Below are positions 1 to 9,094 of a stretch of DNA of 9,442 bases, piece after piece. Under the pieces are notes generated by a model, which did no database searches, had not been told where the DNA came from, and saw only the letters and a list, made by a program, of their open reading frames with translations. Each line of letters starts with the position of its first letter. Positions within the stretch are counted from its first letter, which is position 1. The translations under genes and the position numbers were made by a program. This stretch comes from Halothiobacillus neapolitanus (lineage in GTDB: Bacteria; Pseudomonadota; Gammaproteobacteria; Halothiobacillales; Halothiobacillaceae), in NCBI GenBank assembly GCA_020721485.1, contig DYMR01000069.1:1-9442 (forward strand), read 5' to 3'.

Positions 1-428
1 GCGCGGAAGCGGCGGGCGCGCATGCCGTCATCGCACCGAAAGACCGCGCCGCCGGCCTCACCCCTGCCGCCCGCAAAGCGGCTTCAGGTGCCGCCGAACG
101 GCTGCCGTTCATCCAAGTCACCAACCTGGCCCGCACCCTGAGCGATTTGAAACAGCGCGGCGTGTGGATTGTCGGCGCGGCGGGCGGCGGCTTGGTCAGC
201 CTGTACGAAACCGATTTCGCCGCCGAACCCGTCGCCTTGGTGATGGGCAGCGAAGGCGAAGGGCTGCGCCGCCTCACGCAAGAGCGCTGCGATCAGCTCC
301 TGACCATCCCGATGCGCCCGCCGGTGGAAAGCCTGAATGTGTCCGTCGCGGCGGCCATTTGCCTATACGAGTTTCGTCGCGTGCGCGATCTGCCGCCGAC
401 GCTACCGGGCACGGCGGGAATTCGCTAA
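1..428 (+). CDS. rlmB: 23S rRNA (guanosine-2'-O-)-methyltransferase RlmB, C-terminal part (5' truncated by window)
   Basis: SPOUT-class (TrmH/SpoU family) methyltransferase. RlmB transfers a methyl group from S-adenosylmethionine to the 2'-O of G2251 in the P-loop of 23S rRNA. The reading frame enters at base 3 and gives 141 residues before TAA at 426-428; the family is usually about 245 residues, so roughly the last 60% is present. The fragment opens with AEAAGAHAVIAPKDRA, typical of the RlmB core. It then shows SPOUT motif 2 (LVMGSEGEGLRRLT, bases about 235-282) and motif 3 (IPM, then ESLNVSVAAAICLYE, bases about 306-371), which form the trefoil-knot cofactor site. The N-terminal RNA-binding domain and motif 1 lie outside the window. 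The separation from other TrmH-family members rests on these motifs and is fairly secure. No clear terminator follows the stop; the T-run at 439-444 has no stem before it. Confidence 0.93.
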   Translation, partial: AEAAGAHAVIAPKDRAAGLTPAARKAASGAAERLPFIQVTNLARTLSDLKQRGVWIVGAAGGGLVSLYETDFAAEPVALVMGSEGEGLRRLTQERCDQLLTIPMRPPVESLNVSVAAAICLYEFRRVRDLPPTLPGTAGIR

Positions 429-448
429 CATATTGCACTTTTTTGAAT

Positions 449-488
449 TTGATCGACCGATGCCGTGGTTGATCGACCGACGCCGTGG
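449..488. repeat. 20-bp tandem direct duplication (two copies)
   Basis: Bases 449-468 (TTGATCGACCGATGCCGTGG) and 469-488 (TTGATCGACCGACGCCGTGG) are adjacent copies that differ only at 461/481 (T versus C). The repeat lies between rlmB and the aminotransferase gene, and the second copy ends 12 bases before the chosen ATG. The GGAG at 487-490, the best ribosome-binding match for that ATG, straddles the end of copy two. The shape fits a recent slippage duplication or a tandem operator; the sequence cannot tell these apart. Confidence 0.8.
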
Positions 489-500
489 AGCACGAGCATC

Positions 501-1676
<1,176 letters not shown>

Positions 1677-1713
1677 ACTCCCCCCTTCCGTCACCGACCA
1701 AAGGCTCCGTCCC

Positions 1714-2772
<1,059 letters not shown>

Positions 2773-2777
2773 GCGCT

Positions 2778-3254
2778 GTGCTCCGGCGCCCGCGCTCCAC
2801 GCCGCCTGAGGACGATCAGGCGCAGCCCACCGCGCTGCGCCTGTTGACGCAACGCGAACACAGCCAGCGCGAGCTGTTTCAAAAACTCAGCCAGCGCGGC
2901 TTCCCGCGCGCAGTGATCGAACACACCCTAAACACCCTGCGCGACGAGGGCTGGCAATCCGATGCCCGCTTCGCCGCCAGCTACTTGCGCGCGCGGCTTG
3001 CCCGGGGCCATGGCGCACTGACGATTGCCTCCGAGCTGCGCAGCCGTGGCGTCGATGCCGAGGCGATTGAAGCCGCCTGGCAGGAAGAATCGCCGGACTG
3101 GTTCGCGCTGGCCGTGGCACAACGACGGCGGCAGTTTGGCTCGGCGGATTTATCGGCAGACGAACGCCGCAAAGCCTACCGACACCTCACGCAGCGCGGC
3201 TTTCGCCATGATGAGGCGATAGCCGCACTGGATGCGCCGCCCGAGCCAGACTGA
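2778..3254 (+). CDS. recX: Regulatory protein RecX
   Basis: RecX binds RecA filaments and limits RecA activity by blocking filament extension. The protein has 158 residues (E. coli RecX 166) built from the family's three-helix repeats. The first, [19 protein letters not shown], carries the conserved LL..R.HS..EL pattern. [20 protein letters not shown] and a later [23 protein letters not shown] segment follow, then [18 protein letters not shown] at the end. The start is GTG at 2778, five bases after the recA stop; no strong Shine-Dalgarno sequence is seen, so translational coupling to recA is likely. A GTG start and low translation relative to recA would suit a modulator needed in small amounts. 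The first ~18 residues are not conserved-looking, so the exact start is less sure. Confidence 0.95.
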   Translation: MLRRPRSTPPEDDQAQPTALRLLTQREHSQRELFQKLSQRGFPRAVIEHTLNTLRDEGWQSDARFAASYLRARLARGHGALTIASELRSRGVDAEAIEAAWQEESPDWFALAVAQRRRQFGSADLSADERRKAYRHLTQRGFRHDEAIAALDAPPEPD

Positions 3255-3358
3255 CGCCGCGTCCGTCGCACCATCCACCGCGCCCGCAAGTACCGCCCGC
3301 CGCGCCTTTCCGTTACACTCGCGCCCATTCATCGTTAATTTTCGCGTGTGCTGACTTC

Positions 3359-5977
3359 ATGAAAACTACTGCCGAATTGCGCCGCGCGTTTTTGGATTTT
3401 TTCCACGAACGCGGCCACGACATCGTTTCCTCTGCCCCGTTGATCCCCGGCAATGACCCGACCTTGCTGTTCACCAACGCCGGCATGGTGCAATTCAAAG
3501 AAGCGTTCCTGGGGTTGGAGACGCGCAGCAACCCGCGCGCCGTGTCCTGCCAACGCTGCGTGCGCGCGGGCGGCAAGCACAACGATCTGGAAAATGTCGG
3601 CTACACCGCACGGCATCACACCTTTTTTGAGATGCTCGGCAATTTCAGTTTCGGCGATTATTTCAAGGCGGAAGCGATTCGATTCGGCTGGGATTTCCTC
3701 ACCCAAACCCTGCGCCTGCCCGCCGAACGGCTGATGGTCACGGTGTACGCAACCGACGATGAAGCCTTCGATATTTGGCACCGCGACATCGGCCTTCCTG
3801 CCGAAAAAATCCGCCGCATCGGCGACAAACCCAGCGGCGGCTCGGACAACTTCTGGCAAATGGGCGACACCGGCCCCTGCGGCCCCTGCACCGAAATTTT
3901 CTACGACCACGGCGCGCACATTCCCGGAGGCCCGCCCGGCTCGCCCGATGAAGACGGCGACCGCTTCATCGAAATCTGGAACATCGTGTTCATGCAGTTC
4001 GATCGCGCGGAAAACGGCACGCTCACCCCGCTGCCCAAGCCTTCGGTCGATACCGGCATGGGCATGGAGCGGCTCGCCGCCGTGTTGCAGGGCGTGCACA
4101 GCAACTACGACATCGACCTGTTCCGGCACCTCATTGCCGCCGCACAGGCCGTGACCGGCGCGCGCGATGCCGCCTCCAGCTCCCTCAAAGTGATTGCCGA
4201 CCACATCCGCTCCTGCGCCTTCCTGATTGTCGATGGCGTGCGCCCCGGCAACGAAGGGCGGGATTATGTGCTGCGCCGCATCATTCGCCGCGCGGCACGC
4301 CACGGCCATAAACTCGGCGTGGATGCGCCGTTTTTCTATCGTTTGGTCGCGCCGCTGGTGGCGGTCATGGGCGAAGCCTACCCCGAACTTGCCGCCGCGC
4401 AAGCCGAAGTCGAGCGCGTGTTGCTACAAGAAGAAGAACGATTTCTGCAAACGCTGGCCTCCGGCATGCACGAACTGGACGCGGCGCTCGCCGCGCTCCC
4501 GCCGGGCGGCACACTCTCGGGCGAAGTCGTGTTCAAGCTCTACGACACCCACGGCTTTCCGGTCGATTTAACCGCCGACATCGCCCGCGAGCGCGCCTTC
4601 GTGCTCGACCACGATGGCTTCGAGCACGCCATGGCCGCGCGCCGCGCCCAATCGCGCGCCGCCAGCCAATTCGCCCAGCAAAAACACACCGTCGAAGGCG
4701 CAGGCAGCACCCGGTTTCTGGGATATACCCAAGATCAAGGCACTGCGCACATCGTCGCCCTCGCCCATGACGATGCGAATGTCGCCGCGCTCGAATCCGG
4801 CCAAGCCGGCATTCTCGTGCTCGAACAAACGCCGTTTTACGCCGAATCCGGCGGGCAGGTGGGCGACACGGGGCTCATCACCACCGCCGGTGGCCGCTTC
4901 GTGGTCACCGACACCCAAAAACAGGGCAGCAGCGTGCTGCACATCGGCCAAGTGCTCGAAGGGCGCATCGTGGTGGGCGACACCGCCGAAGCCCACATCG
5001 ACACCGAACGCCGCGCCGTGATTCGCCTGAACCACTCCGCCACCCATTTGCTGCATGCCGCGCTGCGCCAAGTGCTCGGCAGCCATGTGCATCAACGCGG
5101 CTCGCGCGTCAGCGATGAAGCGCTGCGGTTCGATTTCTCGCACCCCGAGCCCGTCACCGCCGAACAACTGCGGCAGATCGAAACCTTAGTCAACGCCCAA
5201 GTGCGCGAAAATCACCCGGTCGAAACGCAAGAAATGGCGGTAGACGAAGCCCGCGCCGCCGGCGCCATGGCGCTGTTCGGTGAAAAATACGGCGATGTGG
5301 TGCGCGTCGTCACGATGGGGCCGTTTTCGATGGAACTCTGCGGCGGCACCCACGCCCGCCGAGGCGGAGACATTGGCGTGATGAAAATCGTCAGCGAAGG
5401 CGGCGTTGCCTCCGGCGTTCGGCGCATCGAAGCCGTAACTGGTGCGGCCGCATTGGCGCTCGCCACCGCCGTCGAAGACCAACTCGACCAGATGGCCAGC
5501 CTGCTGCGCGGCCAAAAACCGGACGCCCTGAACCGCCTGCAACAACTGATCGAGCGCAACAAAACGCTCGAAAAAGAACTGGCCGAACTCAAAGCCGAAC
5601 GCGCCGCCCAAGCCGGTGGCGACCTCGCCAGCCAAGCAATCACCGTCGGCGGCATCGCCACCCTCGTCGCCGAATTGCCGGGCGCCGATGCCAACACCCT
5701 GCGCGACATGGTCGATCAGCTCAAACACAAACTCGGCACCGCCGCCGTCCTGCTGGCGACCATTGAAGACGGCAAAGTGCGCCTCATCGCCGGCGTCAGC
5801 AAAGACGCCACCGCCCGCATCAAAGCCGGCGATCTCGTGAACATCGCAGCGGCACCGGTGGGCGGCAAAGGCGGTGGTCGCCCGGACATGGCGCAGGCCG
5901 GCGGCACCCTGCCCGACGCCCTACCGCAGGCTCTGGCAGCGGCACGGGACTGGCTCGGTCAGCAGCTCGAATCTTGA
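3359..5977 (+). CDS. alaS: Alanine--tRNA ligase
   Basis: Class II aminoacyl-tRNA synthetase of 872 residues (E. coli 876) that charges tRNA-Ala, recognising the G3:U70 pair. Order: catalytic core from residue 1 ([14 protein letters not shown], then [15 protein letters not shown] and [19 protein letters not shown]), the tRNA-recognition region ([22 protein letters not shown]), and the editing domain. Editing zinc-site residues are all present: H559 and H563 in HSATHLLH, and C661 and H665 in CGGTH. A coiled-coil linker ([22 protein letters not shown], about residues 725-750) leads to the C-Ala domain with a glycine-rich [15 protein letters not shown] near the end. The ATG at 3359 matches the family start; no Shine-Dalgarno is evident upstream, which is odd for such an abundant enzyme. 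The 104-base gap after recX has no clear terminator or good promoter (TACACT at 3314-3319 is only a weak -10 candidate). Confidence 0.99.
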   Translation: MKTTAELRRAFLDFFHERGHDIVSSAPLIPGNDPTLLFTNAGMVQFKEAFLGLETRSNPRAVSCQRCVRAGGKHNDLENVGYTARHHTFFEMLGNFSFGDYFKAEAIRFGWDFLTQTLRLPAERLMVTVYATDDEAFDIWHRDIGLPAEKIRRIGDKPSGGSDNFWQMGDTGPCGPCTEIFYDHGAHIPGGPPGSPDEDGDRFIEIWNIVFMQFDRAENGTLTPLPKPSVDTGMGMERLAAVLQGVHSNYDIDLFRHLIAAAQAVTGARDAASSSLKVIADHIRSCAFLIVDGVRPGNEGRDYVLRRIIRRAARHGHKLGVDAPFFYRLVAPLVAVMGEAYPELAAAQAEVERVLLQEEERFLQTLASGMHELDAALAALPPGGTLSGEVVFKLYDTHGFPVDLTADIARERAFVLDHDGFEHAMAARRAQSRAASQFAQQKHTVEGAGSTRFLGYTQDQGTAHIVALAHDDANVAALESGQAGILVLEQTPFYAESGGQVGDTGLITTAGGRFVVTDTQKQGSSVLHIGQVLEGRIVVGDTAEAHIDTERRAVIRLNHSATHLLHAALRQVLGSHVHQRGSRVSDEALRFDFSHPEPVTAEQLRQIETLVNAQVRENHPVETQEMAVDEARAAGAMALFGEKYGDVVRVVTMGPFSMELCGGTHARRGGDIGVMKIVSEGGVASGVRRIEAVTGAAALALATAVEDQLDQMASLLRGQKPDALNRLQQLIERNKTLEKELAELKAERAAQAGGDLASQAITVGGIATLVAELPGADANTLRDMVDQLKHKLGTAAVLLATIEDGKVRLIAGVSKDATARIKAGDLVNIAAAPVGGKGGGRPDMAQAGGTLPDALPQALAAARDWLGQQLES

Positions 5978-6020
5978 GCGCGGCGCATCGAGTTCGGGCG
6001 GAAAGCACTCGGAAATTACG

Positions 6021-6049
6021 CTGCAACCAAAGCGCAACTTGGGTAGAAT
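6021..6049 (+). promoter_or_regulatory. Candidate sigma70 promoter for lysC
   Basis: CTGCAA (6021-6026), a weak -35, is followed by a 17-base spacer and TAGAAT (6044-6049), which matches the -10 consensus at 5 of 6 positions. It lies in the 139-base gap between alaS and lysC and would start transcription near 6056, about 60 bases before the lysC ATG. Whether lysC also receives alaS read-through is open, since no terminator is visible after alaS. Confidence 0.5.
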
Positions 6050-6052
6050 GCC

Positions 6053-6090
6053 CGCCTATTTTTCGGCGCTTCGCTTGCGGGCGGCCGCAA
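6053..6090 (+). promoter_or_regulatory. Hairpins in the lysC leader
   Basis: The predicted leader holds two small inverted repeats: CGCC (6053-6056) with GGCG (6065-6068), and a stronger TTGCGG (6075-6080) with CCGCAA (6085-6090) around a 4-base loop. The second ends 26 bases before the lysC ATG. It is not followed by a T-run, so it is not an ordinary terminator. The leader is far too short for a lysine riboswitch. A role in mRNA stability or translation is possible but unproven. Confidence 0.4.
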
Positions 6091-6116
6091 CAACCGTTTG
6101 ACAGCACAGGTTTGAG

Positions 6117-7349
6117 ATGGCATTGATCGTTCAAAAATACGGCGGCACCTCGGTTGGCTCCGTCGAGCGGATTCAGGCAGTCGCCGATCGCGTCCTGCGC
6201 GCCCGTGCGGCGGGTGATGCCGTCGTGGTCGTGGTCTCCGCCATGAGCGGCGAAACCAACCGGTTGATCGGCCTGGCCAAAGCAATTCAGTCGCGCCCCA
6301 GCGCGCGCGAACTCGACGCCCTCGTCGCCACCGGCGAGCAAGTCACCACCGCCCTGCTGGCCATGGCGCTGGAAGAACGCGGCCAGCCGGCGCGCTCGTA
6401 CACCGGCGCACAGGTCAAAATCCTGACCGACAGCGCCTTCAACAAAGCCCGCATTCAAGCGATTGACACCCAAAGCCTGCGGGATGATTTGGCCGCCGGC
6501 CGCGTCGTCGTCGTCGCCGGATTCCAAGGCGTCAATGCCGAAGGCGACATCACCACCCTCGGGCGCGGCGGCTCAGACACCTCCGCTGTCGCCATTGCGG
6601 CCGCGTTGAATGCCGACGAATGCCAGATTTATACCGATGTCGATGGCGTCTACACCACCGACCCCCGCGTCGAACCGCGCGCCCGCCGCCTCGACCGCAT
6701 CACCTTCGAAGAAATGCTGGAAATGGCCAGCCTCGGCTCGAAAGTGCTGCAAATTCGCTCCGTCGAATTCGCGGGCAAATACAATGTTCCCTTGCGCGTG
6801 CTGTCCTCCTTCGTGGATGGCCCGGGAACCCTGATTACTTTGGAGGATGAAGTCGTGGAACAGGCCGTCATTTCAGGCATTGCCTTCAATCGGGATGAAG
6901 CCCAGCTCACCATCAAAGGCGTTCCCGATCACCCCGGCATCGCCTACGCGATCCTGGGGCCGATTGCCGAAGCCAACATCGAAGTCGATATGATTTTGCA
7001 GAATGTGGGCGCCGACAACACCACCGATTTCACCTTCACCGTGCAGCATGTCGATTACGACAAAGCGCTCGACATCCTGCATGTCGCAGCAAAAACCCTC
7101 GGCGCACGCGAAGTATCCGGGAACCCCAAGATCGTCAAAGTGTCTCTGGTAGGGGTCGGCATGCGCTCTCACGCGGGGATTGCTGCCAAAATGTTCAAAG
7201 TTTTGGCCGAAGAAAAAATCAACATCCGCATGATCGCCACCTCGGAAATCAAAATTTCCGTCGTCGTCGATGATAAATATCTTGAATTGGCGGTCAGAAC
7301 CTTACACGATGCATTCGAATTGGATGCACCCGCAGCGTTGATCAGCTAA
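6117..7349 (+). CDS. lysC: Aspartate kinase (aspartokinase), alpha subunit
   Basis: Phosphorylates aspartate to 4-phosphoaspartate, the first step to lysine, diaminopimelate, threonine and methionine. The protein has 410 residues, the size of monofunctional alpha2beta2 aspartokinases (B. subtilis LysC 408, C. glutamicum 421). Kinase domain: KYGGTSVG at 7-14, VVSAMSGETNRL near 40, ATGEQVT near 76, GRGGSDTSA at 149-157 and YTDVDGVYTTDPRV near 173-186. Two ACT domains follow from about residue 250 (VISGIAFNRDEAQLTIKGV, then VKVSLVGVGMRSHAGIAA and TSEIKISVVVDD), the site of feedback by lysine and/or threonine. ATG at 6117 has only a weak AGG upstream (6108-6110). An internal GTG at 6855 with a much stronger ribosome-binding site may make a separate beta subunit. 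csrA follows after 76 bases, the alaS-lysC-rsmA order of Pseudomonas. Confidence 0.98.
   Translation: MALIVQKYGGTSVGSVERIQAVADRVLRARAAGDAVVVVVSAMSGETNRLIGLAKAIQSRPSARELDALVATGEQVTTALLAMALEERGQPARSYTGAQVKILTDSAFNKARIQAIDTQSLRDDLAAGRVVVVAGFQGVNAEGDITTLGRGGSDTSAVAIAAALNADECQIYTDVDGVYTTDPRVEPRARRLDRITFEEMLEMASLGSKVLQIRSVEFAGKYNVPLRVLSSFVDGPGTLITLEDEVVEQAVISGIAFNRDEAQLTIKGVPDHPGIAYAILGPIAEANIEVDMILQNVGADNTTDFTFTVQHVDYDKALDILHVAAKTLGAREVSGNPKIVKVSLVGVGMRSHAGIAAKMFKVLAEEKINIRMIATSEIKISVVVDDKYLELAVRTLHDAFELDAPAALIS
6855..7349 (+). CDS. Putative aspartokinase beta subunit from internal in-frame start
   Basis: GGAGG at 6842-6846 lies 8 bases before an in-frame GTG (6855-6857, codon 247 of lysC). Starting here gives 164 residues, essentially the two ACT domains alone. 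In B. subtilis, C. glutamicum and Thermus the lysC gene is known to encode such a beta subunit from an internal start (about 163, 172 and 161 residues), forming an alpha2beta2 enzyme. The local peptide VEQAVISGIAFNRDEA aligns with the C. glutamicum beta start region (VEEAVLTGVATDKSEA, from memory). Seen directly: the ribosome-binding site, spacing and frame. Known: the family precedent. Inferred: that it is used here. The coding constraint of LEDE-V could also produce the GGAGG by chance. Confidence 0.55.
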   Translation: MEQAVISGIAFNRDEAQLTIKGVPDHPGIAYAILGPIAEANIEVDMILQNVGADNTTDFTFTVQHVDYDKALDILHVAAKTLGAREVSGNPKIVKVSLVGVGMRSHAGIAAKMFKVLAEEKINIRMIATSEIKISVVVDDKYLELAVRTLHDAFELDAPAALIS

Positions 7350-7375
7350 ATTGAGTGAACAACGAACGAATAAAC

Positions 7376-7416
7376 CGCGCCGCACACCGTCCTGCGGACG
7401 CGCGAAGGCCAAGGAG
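7376..7416 (+). promoter_or_regulatory. csrA leader: hairpin and strong ribosome-binding site with GGA motifs
   Basis: CGTCC (7388-7392) and GGACG (7396-7400) form a 5-bp stem with a 3-base loop; CGCG at 7376-7379 and 7401-7404 could extend it. The ribosome-binding site AAGGAG (7411-7416) stands 9 bases before the csrA ATG. Two GGA triplets, the core of CsrA binding sites, occur: one in the hairpin (7396-7398) and one in the ribosome-binding site (7413-7415). In E. coli CsrA represses its own translation through such sites, so the same may happen here. This is an inference. Confidence 0.45.
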
Positions 7417-7425
7417 TAAAGACTC

Positions 7426-7635
7426 ATGTTGATTTTGACGCGCCGCATCGGTGAAGTACTTCGCGTAGGCGATGAAGTGTCCATCACCGTTCTTGGGATC
7501 AAAGGCAATCAAGTGCGCATCGGCATCGATGCCCCGAAAGATGTTGCCGTACACCGGGAAGAAATTTATCAGCGCATCAAAAGCGAAACCCAGCCCCAAT
7601 CAGGCAATGGCGACGCACGAGACGACGAATACTAA
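7426..7635 (+). CDS. csrA: Carbon storage regulator CsrA (RsmA)
   Basis: Small homodimeric RNA-binding protein that binds GGA motifs in mRNA leaders to block translation or change stability, controlling carbon flux, motility and biofilm genes. It has 69 residues (E. coli 61). The N-terminal beta1 strand [16 protein letters not shown] carries RNA-contacting L4, R6 and R7. [34 protein letters not shown] follows the family throughout, including the second key arginine R44. The last ~15 residues ([14 protein letters not shown]) form a polar, acidic tail with no obvious function. ATG at 7426 has a strong AAGGAG. The gene ends just before an intrinsic terminator, closing the lysC-csrA transcription unit. 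Confidence 0.98.
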   Translation: MLILTRRIGEVLRVGDEVSITVLGIKGNQVRIGIDAPKDVAVHREEIYQRIKSETQPQSGNGDARDDEY

Positions 7636-7652
7636 TCCCACAACCCACCCAG

Positions 7653-7678
7653 AAAAGCCGGCGATTCGTCGGCTTTTT
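7653..7678 (+). terminator. Intrinsic terminator after csrA
   Basis: AAAAGCCG (7653-7660) pairs with CGGCTTTT (7670-7677). The stem continues inward by a G-U and two G-C pairs (11 bp in all) to an ATT loop, and the downstream arm runs into five T residues (7674-7678). The symmetry of A-run and T-run means it could work in both directions. It starts 17 bases after the csrA stop and ends 32 bases before amt. Confidence 0.9.
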
Positions 7679-7710
7679 GCATTCCACCGCCACCCCAGAG
7701 CCGATCAAAT

Positions 7711-8916
7711 ATGGAAGCCCCGAACTCGCTCGTCAGCGCCGTTGATGTTCTTTTTGTCCTCTCCGGCGCCGTCATGGTGCTCGCCATGCACGCCGGATTT
7801 GCCTTCCTCGAAGTCGGCACCGTGCGCCGAAAAAACCAAGTCAACGCCCTAGCCAAAATCATGGCCGACTTCGCGGTGTCCACCATCGCCTACTTCTTCA
7901 TCGGCTACACCGTCGCCTACCACATCGACTTCTTCAGCTCGGCGCAGCAACTCACCCTCGACCACGGCCACGAACTGGTCAAATTCTTCTTCCTGCTCAC
8001 CTTTGCCGCCGCCATTCCCGCCATCATCTCCGGCGGCATTGCCGAACGCGCCCGCTTCTACCCGCAACTCATCGCCACCTTCGCCCTCGTCTCCTTGGTG
8101 TACCCCTTCTACGAAGGGCTGATCTGGAACGACAACTTCGGCCTGCAAGACTGGCTGAAAAACAGCTTCGGCGCCGCCTTCCACGACTACGCAGGTTCCA
8201 TGGTCGTACACGGCATGGGCGGCTGGATCGCCCTCGTCGCCGTCCTCCTGCTCGGCCCCCGCCATGGCCGCTACGGCAAAAATGGCGAAGTCTACGCCCA
8301 CCCGCCCTCCAACATCCCCTTCCTCGCCCTCGGCTCCTGGGTGCTGGCCGTCGGCTGGTTTGGCTTCAATGTCATGTCCGCACAAGAAATCAACGCCATC
8401 TCCGGCCTGGTCGCCGTCAACTCCCTCATGGCCATGGTCGGCGGCATCCTCAGCGCCCTCGTCGTCGGTCGTAACGACCCCGGCTTCCTGCACAACGGCC
8501 CCCTAGCCGGCCTCGTCGCCGTCTGCGCCGGATCGGATGTCATGCACCCCATCGGCGCACTACTGACCGGCCTCATCGCCGGCGGGCTATTCGTCTGGCT
8601 GTTCACCTTCGTCCAAAATCGGCTGAAAATCGACGATGTCCTCGGCGTCTGGTCACTCCACGGCGTCTGCGGCCTGTGGGGCGCCATCGCCGCCGGCATC
8701 TTCAGCCTCCCAGTCTTCGGCGGCGCAGGCGGCGTCAGCCTCATCAGCCAATTCATCGGCTCAGGCGTCGCCATCGCCATCGCCCTCATCGGCGGCGTAC
8801 TCATCTACGGCATCCTCAAACACACCCTCGGCATCCGCCTAACCGAAGAACAAGAATTCGAAGGCGCCGACCTCAGCATCCACCAAATTTCCGCCACCCC
8901 GAAATACGACCAATAA
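7711..8916 (+). CDS. amt: Ammonium transporter (Amt/MEP/Rh family)
   Basis: Inner-membrane ammonium channel of 401 residues; family members are trimers with 11 membrane helices per subunit. Compared with E. coli AmtB the pore set is complete: F98 (LTF, AmtB F107) and F219 (GWFGF, AmtB F215) gate the periplasmic side. D159 and H167 of DYAGSMVVH, and H317 of LHGVCGLWG, match D160, H168 and H318. SGGIAERARF and the C-terminal LRLTEEQEFEGADLS-like segment, which in AmtB meets the PII protein GlnK, are also present. No cleavable signal peptide is apparent. The ATG at 7711 has only a weak AGAG (7697-7700) upstream and no clear sigma70 or sigma54 promoter in the 32 bases after the csrA terminator. 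No glnK is adjacent in this window. No terminator separates amt from the tRNA. Some Amt proteins are sensors rather than transporters; nothing here suggests that. Confidence 0.95.
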   Translation: MEAPNSLVSAVDVLFVLSGAVMVLAMHAGFAFLEVGTVRRKNQVNALAKIMADFAVSTIAYFFIGYTVAYHIDFFSSAQQLTLDHGHELVKFFFLLTFAAAIPAIISGGIAERARFYPQLIATFALVSLVYPFYEGLIWNDNFGLQDWLKNSFGAAFHDYAGSMVVHGMGGWIALVAVLLLGPRHGRYGKNGEVYAHPPSNIPFLALGSWVLAVGWFGFNVMSAQEINAISGLVAVNSLMAMVGGILSALVVGRNDPGFLHNGPLAGLVAVCAGSDVMHPIGALLTGLIAGGLFVWLFTFVQNRLKIDDVLGVWSLHGVCGLWGAIAAGIFSLPVFGGAGGVSLISQFIGSGVAIAIALIGGVLIYGILKHTLGIRLTEEQEFEGADLSIHQISATPKYDQ

Positions 8917-8927
8917 GCCATAACCGG

Positions 8928-8956
8928 TTGCCTAGCCGCCGCGAATCCCCTACAAT
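8928..8956 (+). promoter_or_regulatory. Sigma70 promoter of tRNA-Ser
   Basis: TTGCCT (8928-8933), an ideal 17-base spacer and TACAAT (8951-8956, 5 of 6 consensus) lie 11 bases after the amt stop. The bases between the -10 and the tRNA (8957-8966, CCTGCCCCAC) form a G+C-rich discriminator, the feature linked to stringent (ppGpp) control of stable RNA promoters. Transcription should begin only about 3-5 bases before the mature tRNA 5' end. Confidence 0.8.
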
Positions 8957-8966
8957 CCTGCCCCAC

Positions 8967-9056
8967 GGAGAAATGGCCGAGTGGCTGAAGGCGCACCCCT
9001 GCTAAGGGGGTATAGGGGAAACTCTATCGAGGGTTCGAATCCCTCTTTCACCGCCA
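8967..9056 (+). tRNA. tRNA-Ser (anticodon GCU), reads AGC/AGU
   Basis: A 90-base class II tRNA with encoded CCA (9054-9056) and G73. The D-arm (GCC 8976-8978 with GGC 8990-8992), anticodon GCT at 9001-9003 in loop CTGCTAA, a long variable arm (ATAGGG/CTCTAT around a GAAA loop, 9012-9027) and T-arm GAGGG-TTCGAAT-CCCTC are all present and close to E. coli serV. Two oddities: acceptor arms GGAGAAA and TTTCACC leave A3 (8969) opposite A70 (9050), and anticodon arms CACCC and GGGGG leave A28 (8995) opposite G42 (9009). A one-base register slip (ACCCC with GGGGT) would restore five pairs but shift the loop. The gene sits downstream of csrA, as in E. coli and Pseudomonas, but amt intervenes. It is probably functional given its promoter and terminator. 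Confidence 0.95.
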
Positions 9057-9068
9057 ATAATAATGATT

Positions 9069-9094
9069 AAGCCCATGATTACATGGGCTTTTTT
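9069..9094 (+). terminator. Intrinsic terminator after tRNA-Ser
   Basis: AAGCCCATG (9069-9077) pairs perfectly with CATGGGCTT (9082-9090) around an ATTA loop, followed by T residues through 9094. It begins 13 bases after the tRNA CCA. It is the first terminator after amt as well, so it may end both transcripts. Confidence 0.93.

Noticed and set aside
465..500. Upstream GTG start adding 12 residues to the aminotransferase
   Set aside because: The extension is encoded by the tandem repeat, has no ribosome-binding site, and homology begins at the ATG at 501.
7670..7710. Sigma54 promoter for amt (GG and GC around the TTTTTGCA stretch)
   Set aside because: GG (7671-7672) and GC (7679-7680) are only 6 bases apart instead of 10, and they lie within the csrA terminator.
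9032..9056. tRNA-Ser 3' end as an attachment site
   Set aside because: No second copy of this segment and no integrase are found in the remaining 386 bases; kept only as a suggestion.
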